A stretch of DNA of 64,000 nucleotides, from positions 1,736,001-1,800,000 of the forward strand of contig JYIP02000001.1 of assembly GCA_001051155.2 (NCBI GenBank), read 5' to 3'. The position numbers were made by a program, and so were the translations under genes. The notes under the pieces were generated by a model that made no database searches, was not told the DNA's origin, and worked only from the letters and a program-made list of their open reading frames with translations. Positions within the stretch are counted from its first letter, which is position 1, and every line of letters begins with the position of its first letter. The stretch is from Chrysoporthe austroafricana (lineage: Eukaryota; Ascomycota; Sordariomycetes; Diaporthales; Cryphonectriaceae). Positions 1-11,901 of the stretch are shown here, in pieces.

Positions 1-1066
1 CCCGTCCTGAGATTCCGCATAGACGCTGCATCATTGCGTCGAGGAAAAAGAAGGTATACATTATCTTTGCTTATGCATAGCTCGATTCGGCCGATGCTGA
101 ACCCACGGTCTTCAGAGCTGCTCAGCGCTGGTCGCGTTGGCGGCGTTGTCCTGGTGAGGGACACCGCTGCCCGCGGGGTGAGACACGATCTCGACCGCAT
201 CAGCATGTCTGAATACGTACAACGCGGAAAGAAAGTAGGTGTACTCAGTTCATATGGCTGTCAAGTGACACTTGCACCCGGCTGTCCACACATCCATCCC
301 CGGCCGGGATGGGACTGTCGTGCCACCTGATCTGTCAAGTCTACAGGTCTTTATTTTCATTTTTTTTTATCCCTTCTTTCTCTTGTTTTGCTCTCTCTTT
401 TCCCTGAACCCAGGCGTTACGCGCACGGGTATGCGTCCAGCCGCTCCGGGGCACTCGAACGACGATCATCACTGGATGAAGAGGTTTGGCTGTCATTTGG
501 GTGATTGCTCATCCGACTCGTCGCCGGGACCCTGAGCTGACGCCCGGGCTTCGAAGACCTTCCCGCTGCGCCGCCGAGTGTTCCTTTTGCAATGCCGGCC
601 GATCCTTGCGTCAAGCGACGTGCCAGCAACACAGCCAACCGGAGGGCCGGGCTGTGTCGTCGTGCTGATCGGAGGGTGGCAGCGTGCTGAGCAACAGGAT
701 CGGGTGGGCAGGGCGCTTCGCGGGCAGCCGTGCGAGATGCCTTCGCACATGCATCCCACCGGGCCTCCCTCAACCCGCAGCGGGCTGCGACTGGACCGGC
801 AACATCAGACGAACGTAGGAAAAAGCAACGCCCAAAGGGGCGGCGGGAATTCCGCCCTCGCTCTCGGTGTCGCGCGTCGCTGCTGCAGGCTGCCTTCCGG
901 GATCTGGAATCCTCATCAGCAGCTTTCCCCGGCCGTCCGCCTGCGGCCTCCCTAAGGCATCGTATCTATGCTTGCTGTATGTTTGAGTCCGACGGCTCGT
1001 GCCCGACAAGACCGCACGAGGCCGAGGCCTGTGCCCGATTCGCGGCCGCTTTGTGAGGCAGTAGGC

Positions 1067-1068
<2 letters not shown>

Positions 1069-1110
<42 letters not shown>

Positions 1111-1265
1111 CCTCCCTCCTTTTTTCTTTTTCTTTTTCCAACTTCCACCCACCAACCTGCTCTCCCTTCCACTCACTCNGTTTCTTGTTCTGTTGTTGTG
1201 TGTTTGTTGGTCTGTGGGCGGGGGGGGCCCCGGCCCCCGGCCGGGGCGGGGGGGGGGGCGTGGGT

Positions 1266-1298
<33 letters not shown>
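1069..1298. repeat. poly-T / poly-G low-complexity block around an N
   Basis: A run of 42 T (1069-1110) is followed by a pyrimidine-rich stretch, an N at 1179, G/C homopolymer tracts at about 1216-1258 and a second run of 32 T (1267-1298). The combination of an ambiguous base with long homopolymers on both sides looks more like a poorly resolved contig join than natural sequence. Confidence 0.85.
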
Positions 1299-1299
<1 letters not shown>

Positions 1300-3168
1300 A
1301 TGTTTTTCGTCCCGCCCCCCTGTTCTCTCTGACAGATCAGAGACACCGGCCACATACGGGTTCTCGGTTCCCAGGTCTGCCAGCGCTGTTGTCTCTGTCT
1401 CTGGCAAGCCACGGCCGGCGGCGCCACGCCAGCGAGCGACACCCAGAGACTGACGAACAGCGAGCAATGCAGCAAAACCATGCCCCGAACGACTGTTGTG
1501 ACGTGAAACCCCAGCTGAGTACGCCGATCATGCCGACACCGTCAACGTAGGAGTCATCGCACAGGGTCTGCGCCTCTGTCATGGAGTTCTACATTCCCGG
1601 AGATGACTGGAACTTGCTTTGTTCCGGCTTGTTGCGGCTGAGCGGTGGAATCTCGCAACCGGGCCAGGTACCTTGTCGAAAAGGGCCCTCGATGTCACAA
1701 CCGACATGTCGCTGGGAGCCTCTCCAGTAAGGGCGCCAAGTAGAAGATTGAAAACCACCAAGAGAACAGCGCCTTACCTTTACGACCGTATACCCCCCTG
1801 GCAAGGCTTGAAGCTAGAGCTTCAGAGTCGACCCAAGAAGCAAGACCCTCCCTCCTTGGCTGCGACTGGAGACTGCCGAGAAACAAGACAAGAATGAAGA
1901 ACGCGGGTCTTGGATCTGGAACTGGTATCATCGACTTGCGTCTCTGTCCCCAGGTACAGAGTACCGGTCCCACAGGATTGCGGGCTTCTGTCAAACAATC
2001 CTCGGACAACTGCACACCCACATACCGATTAGAGGGGTACGAAAGTTGATGTGATGTGATCTGCTTGCATGAACACACTCTGGTGGATATGTTTGCAGTA
2101 GCAGAAGGTCGGACGAAGAAGGCAGCAAGCTAGCAACGCCTGCCCGCATACCGTCACTGGCCGCTTTGTAGAGAGGGCAGACATGCTGAAACCAGGCCAG
2201 CCCCGGGGGGGAGAAGGGGGATAAACCCTCGTAGATCTGCGAGAAGCCCGAACGCTGGATGCCGTATACCCGCAGGGAAAGGTAAGGCGAGGAGCGAGGT
2301 TATGGATCCCACCGCCTTCTCATGCTCTTGTTCTGGTCGGCGACCTTGGACATGTCACCAGCATTACACAGAGACAGGGCCATCCGTGCGGGCGCACGCC
2401 TCCTGCTTCTATCTTGGGCAGCCGAGGGAACACGCAGGCCGCCAAACCAGCCAGCGATTTGCGCGGATCGACGAGTCGGTTCTACCCTCCGCCGGCCGCG
2501 CGATCGGTGGGCCGGAAAGGGGGGAGGGAGGTAAAGGAGGGTTGGGCGAGACCTAGGAACACAGGGTTCCTGCTTGCCAGTAGGTGAGGAGGGACGGCAC
2601 GGGCTGATACCACCTCCAAGCACGCTACCCCCCCCCCTTCTCCCCGTATCCGCCTGGCCTTGTCGCTGTGTCGCGTGAGCTGCCCGCCTGCCCGCTGCTG
2701 TGCGATACGGAAGGGACATGAGCGCATATGTGACGAGCGGCGCACCGCACGGGTGAGAGCCAGGAATCAGAGACCTGGGGATGCAGGTAGGCGTGTCTCC
2801 CACAGTATATGAGATCTCGTTACGCATCGAATGGAGTGCGGTTCCGTTTGGCTCCTGGCCGGGCCTCTCCCGTCGGACAGGCGGTGGCACGGCAGGGGGC
2901 CTGTGTGAGGGAGGGCGATCACGTTCCTTTGCCCTCCGCCGTGTCCGACGGGTATGGACAGGCTTCGTCTCCGGTGCGTCGTGGCCCTGCGCGCCCATGG
3001 GGGGAGGGGGGAGTTTGGATTCTAGATCTACGCGATCACGACACCACCGGGCCAAGCCACGGCGAGGCGAACACCAGTCAAGATCGGCCTGCCAAGGCAC
3101 GCGGTCAGATGCCAATTCAGCGGCGGCTCCCTGCAGCATCACCGCATCATCAATGTCGGGAATTCGTG

Positions 3169-3192
3169 GCAGCCTCCTGGGCAGCCTCCTGG
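3169..3192. repeat. exact 12-bp tandem duplication
   Basis: The unit GCAGCCTCCTGG occurs twice in direct succession, just before a G-rich tract. It is a simple replication-slippage repeat in a non-coding region. Confidence 0.9.
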
Positions 3193-3534
3193 GCGGTGGG
3201 GGGGGGAGGCTTGCGCCGAGTAACGCTGTAGAACGAGGCCCAAGGTGATGGCGTTACTAGGGGGCGCTGAGAGCCGACCCTCACGGTACCGTCGCCGGAT
3301 GTCGCTGCTTGTGAGCGAGTGAGACGCATTCCTAGTGGGTTGACTAAGGCTTGGTTCTGTGCCGGGACGTTTGATGCATGGAGGCTCGCTAAAAACTGCC
3401 CCTGAACCGGTGAGGCAGTCGTCCGATGAGAAATCTGACAGGTCACCTACATGCTCGGGATTTGATCGCCCTTGACTATAGATGCAACGGCTTCCTCCCT
3501 GGACCCGAAGCAAGGAGTCATTTCCGCATGCGCG

Positions 3535-3535
3535 C

Positions 3536-3566
<31 letters not shown>

Positions 3567-3570
3567 GAGG
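3535..3570. repeat. (GA)n microsatellite
   Basis: A nearly perfect GA dinucleotide array with one AAAG interruption. It lies in non-coding DNA. Confidence 0.95.
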
Positions 3571-4601
3571 AAGGCTCCTCGCCATCCCTAATTTTGTCGA
3601 CCTACGCGCCAGCCACCGTGTGTGCTGTCAGCTCACGGGGTTGATGGTCGAACAAGGCATCGTAAGAGGGCCAATAGCATGAGGGAGCGAGTTTCAACAG
3701 GCGGCCGTTCCTGTGGTTGGAGGTCCCTCGGTCGCCCAACACGCTGGATCTGCTCCTCCGCGTGGCCGCTATGTAAGAGCTTACCAAGGCAATTTGTCTT
3801 AAAGTCTTGGTATGGGACAATGTCTCACCCCGTCCAGGTGCCTGCGTACTCTGGTACGAGCGGGGGGGAGAGGGAGGCTTGACGTCAGGATCTCGAGTCT
3901 CCGTCCCAATCGCGAGGCGCCCAAAAATAGGCGACATATCCCGCTCGACTGGCGATCACAAGGAGATTTGTTTCTTTTTCCCCTCGCGCTCATTTCCCGG
4001 AGCCGCCCTGGCCGCCCAAGACAGGACGCGAGGGATCGCAGCGCCGGCCCGTTTCGGGGGGAGACGTGCTGGAACAGGCAGCATGTGAGATCTGTACGAC
4101 GCAGCGCCCTTTCAGCCAAGTCCGAAATTGGGTGTGCGAAGATGAGGTGTGTGCTTCTGGCACCTCGCCCAGCTGCGCCCGCACCGCACCGTACGGGGGG
4201 GAAATCGTGTGCATGCAGAGCATCACGGTACCATGGCCGCCCGTACTCAGGTACTTGCATGCTGGGGCCGATCTTGTGAGGGGTGACGAGGGAGGCCCCA
4301 GTTCAGAGCGAGCCTACCCGCGCAGGGGACCCCGGGACGGTGGCTGGCCCTCCTCGACGAAGTACCCAGATACTCAGCAGCCCTAACCCTACCCGCAAGG
4401 AAAAGATCCCGACAGCGTGGGACTGGGACAATGTGGGCCTGCCACTAGAACAAGTCGAGGTCTGGTGGAAGTGGAGACCCTCCCCCCTCCCCCACAAAAT
4501 CATTTCAGATCTCAGATCAGCATCGTCTTTTCTCCGTCAGGCAGTGGGGCCGAGCGAGATGGGACCGCCAGAATGCGGCCCTCTCATTTACCGAAGCTGC
4601 C

Positions 4602-4648
4602 AGGCTGGCTGACTGGCTGGCTGGCACGCTGGCATGCTGGTAGGCAGG
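4602..4648. repeat. degenerate (TGGC)n tandem repeat
   Basis: Repeated CTGG/TGGC units interrupted by single changes (GCTGGCTGACTGGCTGGC and onwards). Non-coding. Confidence 0.8.
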
Positions 4649-6004
4649 ACTCTGCGTAATGACCTCCGTCATCGGGGTGCATCCCCTTCACCGGTTCGAC
4701 CAATGCTCGTCCCGCAATTTCACCTCCGCTGGTCTCCATGATCTGATTCTACCGGATTTATTGACAAGGTGGTTCGATTCTGCAGCCTCCCCAGATCCTC
4801 GGCGGCAGCCATCTCCAGCCCTCGACTCGCCCCTTGTCGCCCTTCAGCTCGAGGGGGCCACGGCTGCAGATTGCCCAACCCCCTGGCCTCTCGCTGGGGC
4901 GGCCACATGGCTCCCACCCATATTCGCCAGAAGCAACCAGGCTGTCTTGCCCGGGTGACGTACAACGACGGCATCCTCCCAGCCGCGCCCCTCCGAGCCT
5001 GAGCAGCGACCGGGAATCTGGGCTCAGGGCTCAGCTCAGCCGCGTCTTGGCCTGGACCTCCCACCACGTGCCAGCGTTTGACACGGACTGTCAGCCCCCC
5101 GAGCGCCACGGGGCGACGCCAGACTCGGCCAGAGGCGATGATCGCTGTGCCGCCAGGCTGTCTCGTGCCAGCGCGGGCCCAGAGAGGGGGGGAGGGGGAC
5201 CCAGCGCTCCCCATCCCACACAGGCCGGGCTGTCGGCCAGCGGTGAACCACCTCGAGGGGCCCGCGACGGCACGCCCAAGACAAGAGACGGAATCACCTG
5301 GCCCAAGGTGCGACTGGTCCAGTCTGCGGCGCCGCAGCGGGAATCCTGATCTTTGTATCTCCGCACCGACCCGACCAGCCGTCCCCTGCCCGCCGTTATA
5401 GGCGCGTCCAGGCGTATTCCCCCGAGACTTCCGGGGCCCTAAAGGGGCCAGGACCTGCACTTTTTCAGCCTGCTACCTATGTGCTGCGTCCGCCTCCTGC
5501 TGCGGCACCCTGCGTTAGACGGGAGTTGTCAATCGTTGATGACGACGTGTCAATGCGTTTGTCTGCCCGCCCTCCCCCCTCCTCCTCGGGTCCCGACGAC
5601 AGGGCAGTCCCCAGTCGGCTAGCGCCTGGTCTCGCCCAAGTCACCGCCTGAAAAGATACACCAGCATTACCTGCGTCCCGCGCGACAAGCCAGCGCCATG
5701 CGCGGAGGTGACTTCCACACGTGGAAACCCGCGCGTCTGTGTGTCAGGGCGCGATTTTCTTTTGACGACGACAAGACAGTGTGTGTGCTGGGGCCAGAGA
5801 CGAGACGGCCGGCCGGCCGGCCCCGGCACTCGTGCGGCACCCGCTCTGCAGGCCTGGAGGGACCCACCTGTTGTTGCGTGCGCCTGTTGGACGTCACGAG
5901 ACGGACGACGCAAGCGGCGCTGCTTGGGCCGCGAGGCCCGCCGGCTGGCGAGGGCGCTCGCCTACTTCGGTATGCATCTCGCTGGCCTGCCGGGGGGGCG
6001 TGTG

Positions 6005-6046
6005 GTATGTATGTATGTATGTCTGTGTGTGTGTGCGTGTGCGTGG
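6005..6046. repeat. (GTAT)n / (GT)n microsatellite
   Basis: GTAT tetranucleotides change into a GT dinucleotide array and then GC-interrupted GT. Non-coding. Confidence 0.95.
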
Positions 6047-9000
6047 GCGGCGAGCAGAAGCAACCCCGTTCGCTTCCACTTGCCCAAGCCCCGACGCCCC
6101 CGACGCATTCCTGAGAGGCGCCCGCCGTCCCTCAGCTGTGCCTGTGCCCGCCAGGATCGCCTCTCCCCCGAGCCCCATGGCTCCGCAGCGCGGCGCGGCC
6201 AGGAGAGCGAGACATCAGTAACCTCCTTTAGAAGGCATGGCGGACCAGGCCGTCAGCAGGTACGCGCCCCGTGGGCTTTCCGCCTGGCTGTGCGAGGGAG
6301 TCCATACTACCAGAACCCAGCGCAGGAGCCCCTAACTGAGACCGAGTGACTGGCATTCTAGAAGCTTGTCGAGACGGCTGACACTCAGGGTACCGCTGTC
6401 TTCACATACACACACGGGCTCCTGGAGCCCCGGGCTCTCCCTTAAGTCCGAGATTAGCGCTCTGGGAGAGACCCCATCACGTCGTGCTAGCAGCCCGCGA
6501 GCTACTCTAGTAGGGTTCGCATTCGCTTCAAGAAACGCCGGCGGATTTGCGCATGGCGGCCGGGGCGGTCTACACGGCGCCCACACTCGTGTATGTACGG
6601 TGCCCGCAGCAGCGGTGCTAGACGCAAGGTGGCCCTCGTACTCGCGTCAGGTTTCCCTGCCCGGAAGAAAAGCGCCGCGCGCCGGGCCCGCGGAAGCCCT
6701 ATCTCTGAAACCACTCGAACCTTCTCCCATCCCACCCCCCTCAAACACGGCTGCAGACCAGCGCTCACCGGTGTGGGAATGCCCTCGGGTCGGTGCTGAC
6801 GCCCGCGGGCCAGCCGCCGTCTATTGGACGCGCGCTGCATGCCAGAAGGGGATGGCTCGTGGGCGGCGACTCATTCATTGCTTAGTGGTCCTCCCCCCCC
6901 TCCTCTGCCTCGAGGTCCCACATCTGCCCTTCCCACACTGAAACAGGCCAGAGGCTAGAAGATTTTGAGGAAGACAACCCGCCCGCGAGATAGGTGGACG
7001 AGGTACTAAGTCCCGCGGCACGCAGTATTAGCTCGTAAATCACGCCCGGTAGCCGCCGCACCGCGGCTTGGGCCCAATCACCGGCTCCTCACGCCGCCGC
7101 GCCGTTCCCAGCCGGGGAAGCAGGTGGGTCGCTAGGGCTCATGCGTGACTGATCTGATCTCACCTCATCTCACCTCGAATCTCGATAGGATCTCAGATGG
7201 GGGTGGGTTGGGAGGATACAGATGTCTGTGAAGCCGGGCGTGCGGCAGCGACCCAACGGCCCACACGCGCTTGTCGCCCAACCCGGCGGTCCTGGGACCG
7301 GCCTGCTGCGCTGTTTCTGGGGGTGGCAGCGACCCCACTGTGACCTCCTGTGCGGGACTGGGGTGATGATACGAATACGGCACACCATTGTCCTGCCAAG
7401 ACGCTTTGGGTTGGTGAGAAGGATGATTAGACTTCGAACGGGAGGTTCGCGGAGTCCGATGTCTCTGCCGGAAAAACAGATATCACGGCGGGCTCGAGCG
7501 CGCCCAGGCCCAGGATCGACACCGCCGGCAGTGTCGGGGATCTGGGGATCTGGGAAGACAGGAAAAAGGGGCGGACGGGGTGCGGCCAGGTCGGGAGATC
7601 GGATATGAACTGGGGCCCTCGCGGGAACGATCTGCTATGAGTACAGACGAAGGGGATCTTGCCGCAGGGCAGCAAGGAAGATCCCGCGACATTGTTCTTG
7701 ACCGAACAAAGCCCTGCCCTATGACCGTCGCCCTTGATGTTCCCGCACGGTGCCCAGCACAACATGGCGAATCCTATAGCGGTGATATCATCTTGATCTT
7801 GTTTGTGCCTCGTTCGTAAGGATACGATCCTGGCAACACCTCAGCGGCCTGAGCTCGGGCGATTTCGTAATGAGCTGCCTAGATGGGCGGGCGCACAGAA
7901 CAAGGACACACCAAGAGGTTCATATGACCACGCACGGAGGAGGGGGGACGATGCCCACGCCCAGTGGAAAGAGGCTTCTGCTGTCGTGCAACCACAGACA
8001 CGCGGGGGTTGGAGGGTGCTCGTCCGCACTGCTGGCCACCCTGCCCAGTGTCTATTCTTGTTCTCCTTCTAGAAGTCTCGAGGAGACGAGATCGGGACCG
8101 ACGTCTCTGTGCAATCTCGCGTGGACTCAAGAGTGGTCACAAGGTGACACAGGATCTGGATCAGGGCAGCTGGGCAGGCCGAGGGTCCCGAGTGGAATCC
8201 GCGCCCATCCAGCCCTTCGTCCCGGGCCACGGTCGAGCTGGTCGTGGTGGAATCTCCACGGATCCCCGTCTCAGTCGGGCGGGCGGACGCAAGGCGGTAG
8301 AACGGGCTGAGGGGACACGACCGCCCCCATAGGGAACGGGGGATGGCCTCGGGGGTGGCAAGGGCGAGCAGGTAACGACAGAGGACGCCCGCCCGCCCGC
8401 TGGCCGTGGTTGCAGTCGTACACGATCGTTCATCTTGCATACCCTCGGTGCGATTTCCCCGCCGAGAAACACAAGATCGACACAGAGCCGGAGACATGCT
8501 GTGGCCTGCTTGGCTAGAGCAATCTAGTCGGTGAGCCCAAGAGCAGGGAAGAAGCAGAGGTTCCGCGCACACCCACCTCGCAGACGGCTCGCCCGGCTTT
8601 GCAGCCCGGCCTTCCGGACCGCTCCCCCCCTCCGAGAGACGGCCCCGGTGGGAGCAGAGCAGAGCGGGCAGAAAGACTCACTCTATCGGCGACTGGGGGT
8701 TGGATCCTGTACAACCCAATGGCGAGCCTGCCTTGCGCCTCTCCAATATATCTGCGAACCCAATCAGTCTCCAGTCTGGCACATAGACAGGCTGGTTGAC
8801 TGAGACAAGAGTCTCGTCGCCCCATAAGCAAGATAGGCATGAAGCGGTCGAGACTGGCAGTGGGGACATTTGCGGTCTCTCCTTGTGGTCACCAGGCGGA
8901 CTTAAGAACGCGAAGACGTGCGACGGTCAAGTCGATGTGGTGTCTCGGTATCCCTTGGCGACGTTCGGCTGGCCAGATGCCCCCGAGCCGCGTGGATTGG

Positions 9001-10341
9001 ATGTGGGATGGGGGCCAAGCTGGTCTGCATCACCGGAAGCCTCGGGACGGCGTGCTGGGACCAGATCTAGCCACTCCCACAAGGACCTTCCTCGTCCGCG
9101 TTGAAGGGGAGCACGATACGGCAGACCTGGATCCACCTCGCGCCAGCCACATGGTTCAGAGCTACGCCCGCAGGCGACGCCGGTCTGAGGCGGTCTGAAT
9201 GCGTCCTCTCGTCATCCGCCCTCGACGCCCGAGGGCAGCGATGCCCCCTCCCATTGGGACCGCGCCTCCTGGGCATTCACATGCGCATGTCGTAGAGGGT
9301 GCGATTCGCTCCAGCGCCGAAGTCCCTGGGCGTACCGAGGAGGTCCCTCGATGTACCTTCTTTGTCTCACGACCTGGAGCCCCTATTGATACCACTAGGC
9401 TCGGTCTCCGTTTCGTCATAACACGAACTCGCGCATAATTGGGATATATCTAGCCGCGAGACTGATTGGTCCCTCGGGAAATCGGCCTACCATAGGCGTC
9501 TCGTGATGCTTCGGTCACTTCCAGGGCGCATACGGCCTCTGGCGCAAAGGGAGCCTCGAGCTCTACGTCCAAGCAGATTCCAGGAGGCAGCCGGAGGGTC
9601 GATTCACACGAGGTCGTCATGGCACGACATAGAACCGGGCGCGTGCCACAGAGGAGGCGCCCACGGCGACCTGCTCTAGTACCGCAGTAGTATGTGAAGA
9701 CCTCGAGGCCGGCCCTCAGACTCATGTACCTAGAAACACGCGCGATCTCTCTGGCCGGCTATTATTGCAGCTGTCCGGTGGCGACTGTTCGTGACATGCT
9801 CGGCTTGACCCAGCTTCCGAAAATGTCTTTCGATGCCCAGAAGCAGTTGCGAACATCATCATCGCACATCACCTGCTCATGCACCGTCACTGTTGAACAG
9901 ACTTGCGATCTCGGAAGAGCAGCGAAGAGAAGAGAAGCCCAGGGAAGGGGCTGGGTCGAAAGCCATAGCACATCAGCGAGAACAAAGGGCGCTTCGTGGG
10001 ATGAAGGCGTTGGCCGCGAGAATTGAGAAGTGGGCCCGGGACGAAAGCCTGCGAGTGGAACGGTCCCGGTGATCATCTTGAACCAGGTTTGTCAAGGACA
10101 GAGCGTTGCTGAAAGGACGATCCAGTGTCGACGAAGAAGGGATAGATTGCGATTGGGGGCTGGGTAGGACTGTGTCTTGCGGGCACCACGCGCCCACTTC
10201 GTCCATCTCTCTCTCCCAATGACCGGCATGATCCGCGCCTCGCGATATCCTACCGGCTCAACCGCCATCCCGAAGCAGAGAACTCCGACTCCGTGACGCC
10301 CAGGCAGACCTGCTCTCCGCCGCGCACCCTCATCCGGCCCA

Positions 10342-11901
10342 TCACCAGTCACACCCTCTTGCCAGGACGTCGGCCAGCCTCTCAACCCACACCCTGTCCG
10401 TCTCGTCGAACCCGTTCTTCTCGGCGCAGTCCAGGTCGATGATAGCCACGACCTTCTTCTCGACGTGCGGCTCGCCGCCCTCCGGGCTCACCACGTCCAC
10501 GGCGACCGGCACCACGAGCTCGCTCCTGCTGGCGCCGTCGCAGGCGATGTGGCCCGGGAACCGGTCGACGTCCGGCACGAGCCGCGTCTGCTGCGACGCG
10601 GCCGCCGTCCCGCACACGCCGCGGCCGAAGGCGATGGTCTGGCAGGCCACCTTCCCCTGGAAGGGGCCGAGGACGAGGGAGGGGTGGGCGGCGGGCGAGG
10701 CCGGGTCGAGGACGTAGAAGCCTGTACGGGAGTTGTGAGACGGGCATTGTCTAGTGAAGTGAGGCGACGGGGTGGGAGAGGAGGAATAAGACTTTCCGAG
10801 TCACAATGACATGGAGGCAATAGTTGTTCGAAAGACGAGGGTGAAAAAGGGGGATGGATGTGTTCATACCAGCCCAATTCACCTCCTTGCTTGGCGACGG
10901 CAGACTCTTATAGGCATGCCATAGCAGAGACGCCGCGTTGGCCAGGTTTCTGCGCGAGAGTGAAGCCCAATGTCAACCAACTATCTCTGCTCGATAAGTG
11001 CAAAACTTTCACCTCATCCAGTCTCTCAGTCCACTTGGCGTGCGAGAGATGTGCCTGTCTCCCCCATCCAGCGCCTCCTGATGCCACTTACGCGACCTAG
11101 CCTCACCCATCAGCATCACATCCGTAGATCACACCTCTCATCCATCAGTCCCATCCCACAGCGTTCCGGCTTTCGCGACCCGCTTCGACATCCAGCCGGA
11201 GCCGGGACGGCATCCAAGACCACAAGTCCCGGCCGGGCGGGGCATCTCGCAGCCACAAGCCTCGCCGGAAGATCCGGGGAAAAGGGAGAGGGGGGGGGGG
11301 GGGGGAAGGGGATGGAAAAAATCCCCGGTTCCCTCCCCCCCCCCTCGGCCCCCCCCCCCCCCCGACGCCCTCCCGCCCCCCCCCCCCNGGAAAGTCTTAT
11401 TCCTCCTCTCCCACCCCGTCGCCTCACTTCACTAGACAATGCCCGTCTCACAACTCCCGTACAGGCTTCTACGTCCTCGACCCGGCCGGAAAGGGTGGGA
11501 GAAGGGGGGGGGGGGGGGGGGGGAGAAAGCGATAGACAACATACCCAGTTCCTCTGCCCCTCCATCAGGCCCTCCGCCTGCTCGACGACCTGCCGCAGCG
11601 CCTCCTCCTTGCTCACGCCCTCGGCGAACGTAGATGCGTCGGCGTGGACCTGCGGCACTCGCACACGTTGTCAGCCCGTGCCGTCGAGAGATGGTTTCTT
11701 TTTTTTCTTTTTCTTTTTCTTTTTTTCTTTCTACTTCTTCTCCTTCCCTCGTTCCCGCTGCGCGGCGCGGCATGCAGACCTTCGGGGCACCGGTGAGACC
11801 CTTCCTGAGCTGCATGCGCTGCGCCAGCAGAACACACCCCTTCGAGGGGGCTGAAGTCTTGGGGGGGCGGGTAGATGCACAACCACGTACGTACGCACCA
11901 T
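10342..11901 (-). CDS. free methionine-R-sulfoxide reductase (GAF domain)
   Basis: This enzyme reduces free L-methionine-R-sulfoxide in the cytosol with thioredoxin. The conserved pieces, in gene order, are exon 11649-11545 (VHADAS to GQRNW), exon 10949-10870 (NLANAASLLWHAYK to VNWAG) and exon 10721-10342 (FYVLDP, GKVACQTI, GRGVCGTAA, HIACD, SELVVP, ending DVLARGCDW). The last exon carries the Cys positions expected in the GAF catalytic pocket. The 10869-10722 intron (GTATGA...ACAG) joins in phase. The acceptor at 11650 leads directly into the Val that follows the start Met in this family, so exon 1 may be little more than the ATG at 11901-11899 followed by GTGCGT; that start is an inference. 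The 11545/10949 junction is off by one base with the obvious splice sites, and this intron contains an N and duplicated sequence, so the assembly may be wrong here. Family call strong; exact structure uncertain. Confidence 0.8.
11389..11487. repeat. 99-bp inverted copy of the fRMsr intron/exon boundary
   Basis: This segment is, as far as I can align it by eye, the exact reverse complement of 10699-10797, which is the last intron plus the start of the last exon of the reductase gene. It starts immediately after the N at 11388. A perfect inverted copy of one gene's internal boundary inside its own earlier intron, next to an N, is best explained as a chimeric contig end. Confidence 0.9.

Larger units (their letters stand above)
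1..10341. other. gene-free GC-rich spacer
   Basis: I find no supportable gene in this 10-kb stretch. All open frames are short or have biased composition (runs of Arg, Pro, Gly and Ala in several frames at once), and none carries a recognisable domain or a join flanked by good splice sites. It contains poly-T/poly-G tracts, microsatellites and one N, listed separately. The base composition is GC-rich with no AT-rich, RIP-like block. It could hold non-coding RNA, long promoter elements or fast-evolving orphan genes, none of which can be shown from sequence alone. Confidence 0.55.

Noticed and set aside
2300..3142. 280-codon minus-strand frame in the left spacer
   Set aside because: Arg/Pro/Ser-rich low-complexity translation, no domain, no matching splice sites, and open shadows on the other strand.
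4381..4394. CCCTAACCCTA, telomere-like sequence
   Set aside because: Only about two units; a chance match or a promoter box, not a telomeric array. A similar string at about 48669 is coding.
10970..11854. 294-codon frame across the N at 11388
   Set aside because: It runs through the mis-assembled homopolymer region and the inverted copy; not a real coding sequence.
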